This document shows positions 11,001 to 24,364 of a stretch of DNA of 24,364 nucleotides, one piece after another. The DNA comes from a virus, in IMG/VR virus record IMGVR_UViG_3300042938_001381, positions 1-24,364 of that record. The stretch is one strand, 5' to 3'. The notes under the pieces were generated by a model. It saw only the letters and a program-made list of their open reading frames with translations, searched no databases and was not told the DNA's origin. The position numbers were made by a program, and so were the translations under genes. Positions within the stretch are counted from its first letter, which is position 1, and each line of letters begins with the position of its first letter.

Positions 11001-14000
11001 TCGTTCTGAGTTAAAATATATTCATTTTTTCCTGATTTTTCCATATCATCTTCTTTATCTTCAAAAAAATCGGATAATTTTTGATTAAATGGTCCTGAAT
11101 CTAAACTTCTTAATTCTAATTTTTCTTGAGGAGTTTTTTCTCTATATTTTTCAATTTTTTGTTCTAAATCATTTAATTTAGTCATAATACCATCCATTTC
11201 ACCAAGTTTAGTTTCTAAACCATCTAAATGTTTGAATAAGTTATCAAAATATTCTTCTTGTTTTTGTTCAACTTTTTTCTGAGAATTTACCAAATCTGTA
11301 ATATCCATTTCTTCAGTACTACCTGCAGTTCCTTCTTCACCAATTTTTTCAACTTCAGTATCCGTAGCTAAATCCACAGGTTGTGGACCAGCAGGTGCTG
11401 CCGGAGCAGGGGGTGCAACATTTGGGTCGGCAGGTGCTGCTCCTAAATCACCTCCCGGTGCCGGTGGGAGAGCGTTTGGGTCTGCCGCTGGTGGTGGAGG
11501 TAATGTAGCATCTTGTTCTACAATATAATTGTTAATTGAATTATATCTAGCAATTTCTTCTAAAATTCTATTGTCTATTTTTTTCATTTTATCCGTTTAA
11601 TAATTGTTTTACACCAGTTGTTGTTTCAACTTGTATTTTTCTATTTTGACTCATTGTATTGTCAACTCTTTCTATTAGACCATCTTTCATTCTAATTGTG
11701 TAACAATCACCTGAATCCAAATCACAAACTTGTTTTGAACCGTTACCCATATCTTTTTCTGTAGTACGGGTTTTTTTACCTAAGTAATTCTCTAATAATG
11801 ATTTTGTATCCATAATCTTTTTATATATAAATATCTGTTAGTTAAGAAAAAATTAAAGTTTAAAGTTATATGAGAATGATTTCACCGATTGTTGTCTTGT
11901 AGTATCAAGTTGACCTCCCGGTGTTACAGGATTTGCCCATAAACGTACTTTTAAATTATAATCCCCTTTATAATCTTTTTTATCACACTCAAATTCTTGT
12001 AACAATGATTCTGTATCAACAAAAAACTCTTGTTTATTTGCACTAATTTGACCTGAACTAAGGTCAATATTAGTACCTGTACCACTATCACAAGGAGCTG
12101 TTATCTTTGTATCCCATCTTGCTGAAAATATTTCCCAAGCACCTTGAGCAGGGTCTATAGTAACTTTTAATGATGTTATTAAAAATGGTGCGACATTCGT
12201 AAATGTTTTTTTCTCAATAAAAGGTGTTGGTACCGGAATATTTGCCGGTGGTGGTACTGCCGAAACATTACCGGTAACCGGATTAATAATATTAATAGCT
12301 TCCTGTACTCTACTTTCAATATTTGTAATATCAGTAGGATTCATTGTTGTGTATTCATCTTCATTTTTAGGATTACCATTATCTGAATATAATATTAAAA
12401 ATTTAGCAATATCTTTAGCATCTATAGTTTTAATCATACTAACTCTTTTTGAATATCTATCAATTAAAAAATTAATATGGTCATTAACACTATTAAAGAT
12501 GGCATACGCTGTCTGAGATTTACCATCAGGTGAATTACTTGAATCACAATAATACTTAGTCATAAAATATTTATCCCCTGTTGCTCCCCAATATGGATTT
12601 AAATCAACACCACTATAATTATGACCAACTGTTTGAAGTTTAGACCCGTTTGATGAGCTTAAATACATCTTAGCAAAAACTGCGTATCTAATTTTGTTAT
12701 CAGTATTTGTTGATATTATTGAAATAACATCTGAATAATTAACAGTAGTCGCTGAAGGTTTATCAAGAGTATACTTATCATAATCACTAATTGGTTTACA
12801 CGTTTGTGTATTATCACTTTTAGTTCCAACAGGTTTAGTTAAATTTTTAACTTTATTATCTGTCTGTTTTTTAATATTTGAATTAGTAGTTGTTCCTGTT
12901 GATGACGCTTTCGCCTTATCAGCCTTTTCTTGAGCAACTTTATCAATAATTGTCTTTAACAATGTTGTTTTAAGTGATTGTAAATAATTTTCAACTTTAG
13001 GTAATGATGCCGTTGGTTGTCTAATACCTTCAATAACTGTTTCAAAATGACCAGGATTTATTGTATGATTAACACTTGTAATCATATACGGACCACTAAA
13101 CATTGGTACATTTCTTAAGTTAAAGTACATTGTTGGTTGTATTATCGCATTCCCCATCATAGTAATGGTACAAGAATAACTTCTATTTTTGTATACGTTA
13201 TATAATGAAGTACTTTGTGTTGAACCTCCTCTATTACCGGACTGATTCGCCATTTGGTTAATAACTTCCAAAGATTCCGCAGTTGATTTACCGGGATTTT
13301 GGGACACATTAAACCCTTGAAATATTGATTGATTTTGAGGTCCAATATCCACATTAAATCCAACCACTTTGTTTGATTTATCCCAATCTTTTTTTCCAAT
13401 TTGGTTTTCCAATAATGGATTATCACTAGCACGTCTTAAATCAAACGCATCATTTCTAAAACGATAATCAACGTTATTTTTTAAATCTAATTGTTCACTT
13501 GGTTTACCACCATAAAAACAAACCATTTTTGCGGAAGAGTTTCTATAATCAACATTTAAGAAAGTTCCAAACATTGTGTTTGCAAATTCTAAAGTCCCTT
13601 CAGGATTTGGTTTAGCATTTTTAACAGCATCTTGAACATTGTAGAAATTAATATATGATGGAATATTCATAACAACAAAATTATTCTCAACCAATATTGT
13701 TTGAATATAAGTTAACATATTTGATTTAACATTAATATCTGTTAACCTATCTTTTAGTTTAATAACATCAACTAATATTTTATCCCCCACATCACGACTC
13801 GCTCTATCCAACAATAATATATCCTCAAATAATGTTTTTGTTTTAAAATCATTACCCGCAATCCATTTATCATTAGTCGCTTTGAATGATTCCCATAACT
13901 CCACTTTACTTTGTGGGCCATCTAACACACTTGTTGTTTTTTGTTGAGGTGTATCATTAACATTTGGTAACTCTTTTTGAAGTTTAATCATCAAATTATC

Positions 14001-17000
14001 TAAAATCTTTTTGTTGAATTCGTCTATACCATTTAAATAATCATTAATTAATATAATGAATTTACTATAATTCAATGTTGGGTCTTTTAATTTTTGAGTA
14101 GCGTAGACTTTAATTATTGGATATAAATTAATTATACTTTCAACAGTAAACGCAACATTACAATCAATAAAGAAATCGGTTATATATGAACCGCTATCTT
14201 TATATGTCAATTCAGGTATGTCAGAAAATCCAACATATGTCCTCAAAGCATTCCAAGCACTTGAATATGTTGTTTGAGACAAAGCTAATGTTGTTTGACT
14301 TGGTAAACCATTTGGTGTGTTATACGTGTAATAATCCCAAGTAATTGGTGACGTTATATTGTGTTTTGAAAATGTGTAAAACAACCTTTTGTCAAATCCT
14401 CCCGGATTACCATACTTAAACACAATGTCATAATTTAAAAATTGTGTTATAAGATTTGACAAATTAGTTAGTTGTCTTGTTTGAATATCTATTACAGTAC
14501 CGTCACTACCTAATCCATTAACTGTCGGTACAATCATCATACTTGTAATTAATTGTTGGAAATTACCAAATGACTTATCTGTTTCCGTATCTACCTCTGA
14601 ATCGTCTTCATCAAAACTATATATTGATTTAGAAAATTCTAAAAATTTAGTCTCAAACTTATCTAATACGTTTTTTTCAAAAACTGAAAACATTTCACTA
14701 ATATTTGTGTAATCATCACTAACACCATTAAATGAATAATTTTGTTGAGCACTTTGACCTGAAAATACTTGTTTTAAATATTGACTAGGGGTTGGTTTAA
14801 CCAATTTAGTATTGTCAAAATAACCATAGTTCGGTGCCGACCAAAATAACCTAACAGAACCATTATACATAGACGTATTACCGGTAACCTCAATTTTAAG
14901 ACTACCATTAGGAGCAAAACACTCATTGAATGTTTGATTAAGTAACGAACCTTGTGATGGTATAATATAAGATGAAACTTTATCCGGTGTCTTAACTGAT
15001 ACTGACCAGGGAATTACTTTAATAAATCGACTGTAACCTGTTGAACCAACTGAACCATTAATTACACTATCTGTAACACTATTTAAAGTCACCCCTTTGT
15101 TAAAACCATTCTGAATGTCGGAATTAGTAAACCCTGAGTAAACTTCAAACCCTTGATAAAACACATTAAAATCATTAATTAATTTTGGATAGAATCCAGT
15201 ATTAATTGTTGTTGTGTCCGCCGAAATATTTGTAGAAAATAATGGGAAACTTGTATTAACAGTATTTTGTAACACAATACTAGTCGCTCCGGTTTGTCCC
15301 GGAATAGTGACGGTATATGTTTTAGTCGGATTAGAACTAACCGGGTCGTAATTTAAATTTGCATCAAAATTTTTCCAACAATTATCTAAGATATCGACAT
15401 TATTATTAACATATGTCTTATAACGATGCCAAATAGACCCCATCTTCAATACCCAAGCATATGGCATTTTATGAACAGCACCAAATTTCTTTAATGTTGC
15501 AAAAAGGTAATCTAAATCTTTTTTAGCTCCACCTTCGTATGTTTTTGATTTTTCACGTAAAGTCGTTAATGGTAAACTATTTAAAAACAAATATGCCGAC
15601 GATACATAAGGGTATTGGTCATTATTTTTAAATTTACTAACACCCTCTTGAATTGAGTTAATAAAATAAGGTGTGTTAAACATTGATGTTGTTTGATAAG
15701 TACTTACACCTCCACTATAATTATGGTATACAATATCACCCTCTGTTGGTAATTGAACATCATAAGTCCTTGTACTATAGAAATTACTTAAATTAGTTTT
15801 ATCCACCACCGGAGCAACAATTGTTTTATAAACAAAATTTGTTATTGGTCTATTTGTGTCAACTGATTGAGTATCCGTAAAATTTGAAATAATTTTTTTG
15901 TTTAAATTATATGTTAACCCTTTAGTAGTATTAAAAGCCAATTTATAGTCTAAACTACTACCATTGGCCAATCCACCCTGAATCCATTTTGTATTTGTGA
16001 AAGGGTATGTATCCTCTAAATCAACATCGTTAGATGTTGTTGAATTACTTATATATTGAGTAACTAAACCTTCGTTATTTAACGAAACTAATGGTTGAGA
16101 TAAACTATCAATTAAAATGTCCGAATTAATAAATTCAAAACCGGCGTTCTCAACAATATTTTTAATATACCCAGTGTTGAAAATACCTCGTATATAGTTT
16201 TGCCAACTCTCACCAATTCCTTCATTTGAAATTTGTTTTAAAACACTTTCAAAATTTGTTCCATTAAACCCATACTCTTTTAATTTTTTAATTAAAAATG
16301 GGTTATCCGTACCTAAACTATTTTTAATATTAATTGTTTCACCGTCCGCAATTATATTCGTGATATTATTTGTGTCACCCACATTATTGGTCGCTCTACT
16401 TAATCTTGAATAATGTGAACTAAAATAAACTCTTTCATATATTTCATAGAAAAATTTAACATCTTCTTTATTATTAAAGACCGCATTACTAATCGGAAAT
16501 TCAATAGCATTTAATGAAACTCTCTTAGGCTCCGTCAAACTATTTGATGTTGGTGCCACCGGAGATGGTGGACTTTCTCTCTGAACAAAGGCTCTTAAAA
16601 ATTCTTCAACAAATTCAATTTCCGGCCAAACATCATTTAAAAAACCTTTAGTCTCACCAATTATATCATTATCACCAGGATATCTTAATTCATATTTTTC
16701 TTGACCATTTTCTCCTGTTGTTTCTTTAATAACTTGAGGCCAAGGATAAACAGGTTGATTTACATCATCTCCTGAATTTTTATTATCGGCACTTGCTCCC
16801 GCAATTTGTTTATTAAAGATAACATTCTTTCTAATTTTGTTATCTCTCTGTTCCCAAGCTTTTGTATGAACATCATCCATTAAACGTAAGAAAGCCTCAC
16901 CATTGGCAAAAACAACCGCAAGTACGTTTCTAATTGTTGGGACAAACCCAATTCCATTGTCTTTACTCTGTAATAATTCAGATAACGCAATGGTCAATTT

Positions 17001-20000
17001 TTCTTGAATCTCTTCTCTTTTTGTTTTTAAATCTTTTCCGATTTTATCAATTAAATCTACAAATTTACCCGTTCCCTCAAAAATAAAATAATCATAATTG
17101 ACTTGTGTCTTACCATCGGTATTTGTTATGTCTAAACTATTAAAAATATTATTTTTAATTAAATCTGATTTAAAATTACTAATATCTAAATCCGTTGGTT
17201 GACTTGATTTTTTTTGCGCTTTATACGATTCGACAAAGTCAATATCATTCCCTTGAACTTGTTTTGTGAACACTTTATATTCAATAGCACTTGGTATACT
17301 ACAAGGGGTTTCCTTACCATTAATAGTATATTTACCCTTTGTTCCACAAGTTTTATTACCGGATAATAAAGCATTATATTTATCAATTAACCCTTTAAGT
17401 TTGGTTATCGCATCACTTCTTTTTTGAGGTGTATTAATTTCTGCCTTAAATGTGTAAACTCTCGAACCACCCGTTTTTAAAATAAAAAAATTCTCAGTAT
17501 CCATATAGGTATTAAACCAAGATTGTGGTGTATAATAAAACACATTACCCTGATAGTCCTGTAAATTACTATTATAAGTGTCTAAATCAGTTAACGGGTC
17601 CAAATTTTGTTTAGTAAATGAATCAAGAATATTCTTAATAAAGTTTTCAATTCTTTCTTTCATTTGCATTAAAGTAATTTCCGGAAAATCATCAGGTATC
17701 ATACCTTTTGATTTATATTCACTATACAATTCTCTAATTTTTTGATATCCTCTTTCAACAACTAAATCTTCAACTTTTGATTTTGAACCACCACCTTTAG
17801 TTGTTTGAACTTTTAATCTTGATTGGTACATATGTGGTGTTGCCATTAACGCACCCATAGTAACTTCAGTTAATACTGTGTACTTGTAAGTATAAAAAGT
17901 TAAATCTACTTGGAAATTTCCATCCGCAGCATTGTATGTTGTTGTAAAGTTTTGTAACATTAACCCCAATCTAACCGCTTTACCGTAGTAACCTTTAATT
18001 GTTAAATAAAACAACGGATATGGTAAATTAAAGAAAGCTGCGTATGGTGAGTTATCCCCACCTTCAAATAAGGCTCTTCCTTTAATGTCCACTAATCTCA
18101 TAGAGATTGTTGGTAAAAAATCCAACCCTTGACGAACATTAATTGATACAATACCTAATAACCCATTATCAACCGAACCCGCCTTACCATTTGAATTCAT
18201 TGTTTGGGTTATATAGTAATCATCACTATTATTTGGGTTCTGTATTGAATTTAGTTTTGGTTGATTAACACCGTTACCTTTAATAGTATCTTTACCCGTT
18301 AATTCGTCAGTATATGAATTATCTAACTTACCTTTATTACCAGGATTTAAAAAATTAATCTTGGCAATAGAAACTGTTCTAATCGAGTCATTATTTGCGG
18401 TACCAATTGCCAACTTAGTTCTTGGTAATAAATTACACTCTAAGTTTGCATACATCACCAAATCTTCTTGGCGAACATATCTCTCTTTTACTTTTTTATC
18501 ACTATCAACAACCTTATTTGGGTCTATAATTGTTATATTATTGTAATCGAATTCTACTAATATATTTTCTGACTTATCTACCATAATAAAAGAAGTGATT
18601 ATCTAATTCATTTTTATAATCTTGTAGAGAAGCTACTAAAGGAAACGGAATAGTCAAGATAGCACCATCAGGAATAGACCATTCTTCACACCCATATACC
18701 GTATTTGCCGCAAGTATTAACCACCCAAATGTAGGTGTGTTATAGTATTGTTGTGAGATTTTATCCATTCTAGATTGTCCTAATTTATAGATATATCTTT
18801 TATCTGTTGATTTACTTGGTAACGGAACGTGGGGAACAATAGTTTGAGCCCCATTTAATAAAAATTCGTTATACCTGTTGTAATTTTGTCTTCCCGCCAT
18901 TTTTAATTAAATTGTGTTTTATCTGTCCAAATAGTTTTATCACCATTGTTATTACCTTTATACAATAATTGTAAATCAGCACTTTGTTTTGCAATTGTTG
19001 TTGGGTTCGGTGTTGTTGTATATGTAAATTTACGTGATTTTCCTTTATTGTAAGCACTACCTTTAACAAATGAATCCACATAGTCAGAGTTCTTCTTAAT
19101 ACTAACGTATTTTTTAGATTCCGCGGCTAATTCTATATCCACCCTATCTTTAAATGTATCACATATTTTATCAAATTGTTTAGTCAAACTACTTGGAGAA
19201 CTTATTTTAGATAAGTCACCCGAAATAATAGTTGTTTTAAAACTTTGAAGTTTATTTTTATCACTGAAAATTCTAGCCATTACCATAAAGAAACTCTTAT
19301 CCGGTAAATCAGTACCAAAAGATGGTGAACTTGGAGTAAAACTACCAGGTTTATCATATGGACTACCCGGTATAATTCCTTGAGCCGGATTACTAATAAA
19401 ATCATTAAATTTCATTAATCTAGCACCCACATTTTGAAAATCTCTCCATAGTTCTTCAAACGTATTAGAAGGTGGACCACCACTTGATTTATCAACCTCA
19501 GATGTACCTGAAAGACTATATATTTTAGGACCTAAATTATCAATAATAAGACCATCGGTTAATGTTGTTACTAAATTAACCTTTCTAAACACTTGAACCA
19601 TTGTTTGTTCTTGTTGGGTGATATTATTACCTATTTGAGTAATACCATTACTAAAATCACCTTTATAATCGTTAATATATTTTTTTAAATTGTCTTTAAC
19701 ACGTTTAATAACTGTTTCATCGTTATATTGTAACGCCTTTAACCCTACGATTAACACATTTGAACCACTGTCAATATCCGCAATTACACTATTAAACAAT
19801 TCATCAACACTTGATTGGAACGATTGTTTACCAAAAATAGTAACCTTTTGAGTTTGATTTGGTATAGTAAATTCCCCGTTAATATATTGTCTTGTTTTAC
19901 ACATTAATTGCCAAATACCGTCATTATAAGACTTTGTTGTACTTTCAGCTTGATTAACAATATTAGCGTAATATTCTTTAGTAACTTCCAATAATTTATC

Positions 20001-23000
20001 CATTATTGATTTATAGTTAATATCACCCGTATCACCCTCAGCGTTTGGTACCGTAGTCATTATTTCACCAATAGTTGTACCCGCATCATTTGTTTGTTGG
20101 TTATTATCACTATTTGAACTTACCGTTGGTTGAGAACCAACAATTGACTGTACCATTTGTGCGTCTAAAGCACTTGTATCTTCAGTAGCAGTAGCTCTAT
20201 CATCATATATCTCAGTATTTGCATAATAATTAAATGAAAGAGCGTTTTGTAATTCTTCAACAGGTTTTGCAAGACCCATACCACCAATCATATCAAAAGC
20301 CATTGTCACTTTAGCCAACATTGGTTGAACACCAATACCTTCAGGATTCATATCAAGAAGTAATGGTTCATAACTAAAACTAACCGTACTTGGAATAATT
20401 TTAGTATTATAAAAATCACCAATTCTCAATACTAATACAGGTGGCGCACCAAATGCCGTATTTGACGCATCATTATACTTTGGTTTACCATCCGTACCAA
20501 TAACAGGTATTGTTTCACCAGGTCTAACACATTGATTTAAGAACGTTAAACGAGCGTTTAATCCTTCGGGTGTCATAGAGTGAAACGCTGGATTAAAATA
20601 TTTAACCTTATCTTGTATTGAGTCATAGACCATTGGAGAACTCTCCTTAATTGCCTCAAAATAATCACATTCAGACAACATTTGTCTAATAATTTTTTTA
20701 GTAATACCTTCCTTAATTTTTTGTTGTATTGTAACAATTGGTTCAACAGGTTTAGTTGACCCTGTTGTTGGTGGAACAACTTTAGGTGGTTCCGGTAATG
20801 GTGTTGGTGTTGGAGATGGAGTTACTTTAATATTTTGAATTTTAACACGTCTACAAGCCATCGCATTTACCGAAAAAACTTGAGCAACTTTATTAGTCGC
20901 TTCGTTAGGAGTTATTTGTGCGGTAATATTATCAGTACAATTAACTTGAGCACCTAAACCCAATGGACTAACAGGTATAGAAATTGTCTCACCCGCGGCA
21001 ACAGTATTAATTGTTAATGATTTGTCGTCTATATATTTTGCTAATGTGTCCGCCCCAACAGGAAATGTCTTTAAAAAATTAATAACCGAATCATATCGTC
21101 TTTTAGACAAATCCACATTATAACTTTTTGATGCCGGTGCCGATGCCGAAGCAATCATATCAATAACTATAGAACCTTTTTTATTTTTTAGAATATTAAG
21201 AGCGTCCGTAAAGAAGTTTTTCTCCCCCTGTGTGATAAATTTAAAATTTTCAATTATTACATTTTTAAAAAATTCTGTCGTATTTTTACTACTTGAACCA
21301 GGATTAAATATTCCATCAGCCATCGCTTGATATCTACCAATATTCATATTATCAACATAAGTGTTGTAATCACTAAGATAAGAAGTACTTGCGGTCGTCG
21401 AACCTTTTTTAGGTGGTCCCGGTATATCATTATCAAAATAAAACGCAAATTCTTTATATCTATTTTGGAAATCCGCAATCGTTGTGTCCTGATTTGTTTG
21501 TGGTGTTTCTTTATTATTAATAGTATTTGCGTCACCTTTTTCATCAATAACAGCCTTAACTTGACTCTCATTCACTTTTGGGTTTGTTAATATTTTTTGA
21601 TAAGTATATAAATCCTTAATCGGAATTGTGTTAAATTTTTGAGCTAATTTGTAAATATCGTATTTCACACAACCAGCAAAAAATGAATCCATTATTGAAT
21701 TAATTCTATCTTTTTTCTGACCTTTTAATTGTTTTTCAACAATCGTATTCATAATAGAAGGGTGGTCAACAATAATCTTCCAACTTAACGTACCACTTCT
21801 TCTAGTATCTTTATACGTAAAAATAGGTTCGGGTCTACCCAAAAATGATGTCGGATTCCAACTTGCGGTACTACTATCAGTAAAAGAAAGTTCATATGGT
21901 GGAAACCACATAACTCTACCCCCGTTTGGTCCTTTTTCACAAACAGGTAATTCATCATAAGTAAAACCAGGCTTACTTGATGTTCTCCAAGCTAAATTTT
22001 CAATTGAGAACATATATTTTTTTGCATAACCACCTTGACCACTACCCAACAAATCAAACGATTCGTCTTTATCCGGAACAATATTTGTTGAGCCAGGATT
22101 TCTCATAGGTGCAATATTAAGGTTATACGTATTATCTAAGACAGAATTTGTAAATCTTCTTCCTGATGTTGTTATACCTTCCGTTTTTTGTAAATCAGCA
22201 TAAGTATAATATGGTGTATCTTTTGTGAATACTCTACAATACTCAATACCTGCCTCACCACCGGTTGTTTGGTCTGTATAAGACACAACTTGTGAACCTT
22301 TAGTCATTTCTTTATAACCATCGTGGAATACCTTACTAACTTGATTAATCGCGTTTCCAACGTGTTTTAGTCTTGTAATACCTTGAACGTTATCTGCAGA
22401 ATTTACTAACCTTTGAGTCTCATCTAAAATTGATGTTTTTTTAAACTCAACATTTGTTGATTCATCTCGAGTATAATTACTACTAATTAAATTGAATCCG
22501 TCATCGGCAGACCCTTGTCCACCACCAGGTGTTGCGTGATACCCTGCGGCACCTTTATATTTTGGTGATGTCCAAACAAATTCACCATCGAGACCACCAC
22601 CATCACTTGACGATTTAGCCGCTAAACCAAAATTAAGTAAGTCAGAATTTCCTTCAAATAAAATACCTATTTCAGAAGGTCCATACACCGGTGCATCCGT
22701 TTGTTGGCCAAAAGCGTTTACCGGAACTTGATTAGCTGGTGATGTTATTGAAGATGGTTCCGCAGTTTTACTACCAACATAATAACCACCGGTTAAAGTT
22801 CCGTTACTATTTAACACCGCATCAAATATTGCTTGACCAATACCTAATAATCCACCATATTGACCATTATACGCAGGTTGATATCTATTATATTCAATAT
22901 TATTAAATAATGACGACCTTTGACCATTTCCAGTGTTAGCTAAAAATATTTCAGAAGGATTTCTTTTTTTATTTAATATTGGTGATAATAAACCCCCCGT

Positions 23001-24364
23001 TAATTGATTTGCAACATTTAACGCATTTGAAGTTTGAGGTGTTTGACCATTTTTTGTATTATCGTCAAAATAATCTCCCGGAATTAATGAAACCGGCCAA
23101 TACGCACCGGCTAACTTAGTTACTAAATCAACCACACCCACAATAGGGTTTTCAGGTACTGTAATTGTCCAATCTTTATATATTAAAGGTTGTTGTCCCG
23201 AAATAAGTAAACTCGCCTCAAAAGGGTCTTGTAATGATTGTAAATTAACCATCCCAACAGTATTAATAGAAATTTCTCTATCAATTCTATATTGGAAAGA
23301 TTCTTTTAATTTTTGAGAGGCTAATCTAGCCATATATGAATCCTGAGATAACGAACCGTTATCACCATCGGGATTATCACTTAATAAAATACTATACGGA
23401 GAATATGTTGAAGGTACAAAATTTGAATTGTAAGGTATATGTAATGGAGACCCTAGACTACTATCATTGGTTATGTCAACCATATCATTATAACCCCCAA
23501 TAGGACCAAAATAATTACTTACATAAGCACTATCAATAAAAAATTCATTTACTAAATCCAAAGCCGTATCATCCGGACTATATTCTCCCTGATTTGAATT
23601 TACCGGTAACGGTGCTCCATTATAATCTATTGTTGTATTGTACCCTTCATTAGGTCCAAACTGATTTAATGGATAAAGTTGAGCAGCAAAAGTATCTTCC
23701 GCAATTAATTCATTTGGTGAATCAATTACATTAAACGCACTTAATACAGTTTCAGTGTCTAAATCCGATGATGATGGAGAATAAACACCAGTAACACCAT
23801 ATGGTGATAAGTTTTTACTTAATAAAGCGTTTCTAAACGATGATGTAGACGCAAATGATAATGGGCTATTTGGCATATTTTATTCTTTTATTATAAATAG
23901 GTACTCACCTATTTTTTAAAGTTATTTTTTATGATTAAGTCTAACACTATCACCCATTGTTTTAGTCATAGTTTGAGCTAAGTGTTCCTTAACACCTGTT
24001 TTACTTAATACTTCCATAAATTGATGTTCAGTCATATTACCACCTTTCACATCAACACTAAACTCTAGTTTAACTACTGTAGGTTCTGAACTACCTTGAC
24101 TTCCACCTGATTTATCACCCATTAAGTTAGTACCACCAACCAATTTCAATTCATCTTGTTTGTGTGTTTCAATTATAAAATCATCAACTTTAAGTTTTTG
24201 CACTCCATTTGATGTTGTTGGTTTAACCGCAGCACCAGTAACACCATTTCCTGAAACCGAATTAAGTAGTTGAATAAGACCATTTTGAGATTTACTTAAA
24301 TTATCGGTAGCTATTTTTGCATTACTCATTGCCTCTGTCCAAGTACTTCCAAAAGCTGTTTTAG

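Overview
The window reads as a section of an A+T-rich, T4-type contractile-tailed (myovirus) phage genome. Every gene I can support lies on the minus strand, so transcription runs from the right edge to the left edge. Recognisable T4-type functions are the replicative helicase (gp41-like), a RecA/UvsX-like recombinase, a gp32-like single-strand DNA-binding protein, a FEN/Rnh-type 5'-3' exonuclease, class Ia ribonucleotide reductase (NrdB, NrdA), and the baseplate wedge proteins gp25 and gp6, with a gp53-like protein further upstream. Almost no gene has a Shine-Dalgarno sequence. Starts are preceded by A/T-rich leaders, and many genes are joined by 1-4 nt stop/start junctions such as TAA-T-ATG. 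That style of initiation is typical of Bacteroidota and of their phages, so I infer a Bacteroidota host, but nothing in the window proves it.

Layout in transcription order (right to left). (1) 24364-11589, tail/baseplate hub module: the C-terminal end of a structural protein cut by the right edge; a 1657-aa baseplate protein with an OmpA-like domain; a 108-aa gp53/LysM-like baseplate protein; a 2243-aa baseplate hub protein with a late-control-D/gp27-like region followed by a possible cell-wall-hydrolase-like domain; then two small unrecognised genes (74 and 225 aa, the second Pro/Ala-rich with a coiled coil), closed by a strong intrinsic terminator. (2) 10868-2548, replication and nucleotide island: a near-consensus sigma-70-like promoter (TTGACA-17 nt-TATACT), then gp32-like SSB, UvsX, 5'-3' exonuclease, an unrecognised 150-aa protein, gp41 helicase, NrdB and NrdA, closed by a second intrinsic terminator. 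(3) 2540-1, baseplate wedge module: gp25, gp6 and the start of the next protein (gp7-like by position), cut by the left edge.

The two structural modules flank a DNA-metabolism island that carries its own promoter and is insulated by terminators on both sides. Its genes form a coherent set: SSB, recombinase and helicase at the fork, exonuclease for RNA primers and flaps, and RNR for dNTP supply. The structural modules supply the baseplate hub and wedge. The leaders of several structural genes share an AT-rich octamer (minus strand TATTTATA or a close variant), often with a short hairpin next to it. It is a candidate phage-specific promoter or RNA element.

No tRNA, rRNA, CRISPR array, insertion sequence or origin was recognised. 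No gene-free stretch exceeds 100 bases. The most unusual points are the insulated replication island, the OmpA-like domain in a giant baseplate protein, the gp32-like SSB that lacks the zinc-site cysteines yet ends in a bacterial-SSB-like acidic Met-Pro-Phe tip, and the repeated leader motif.
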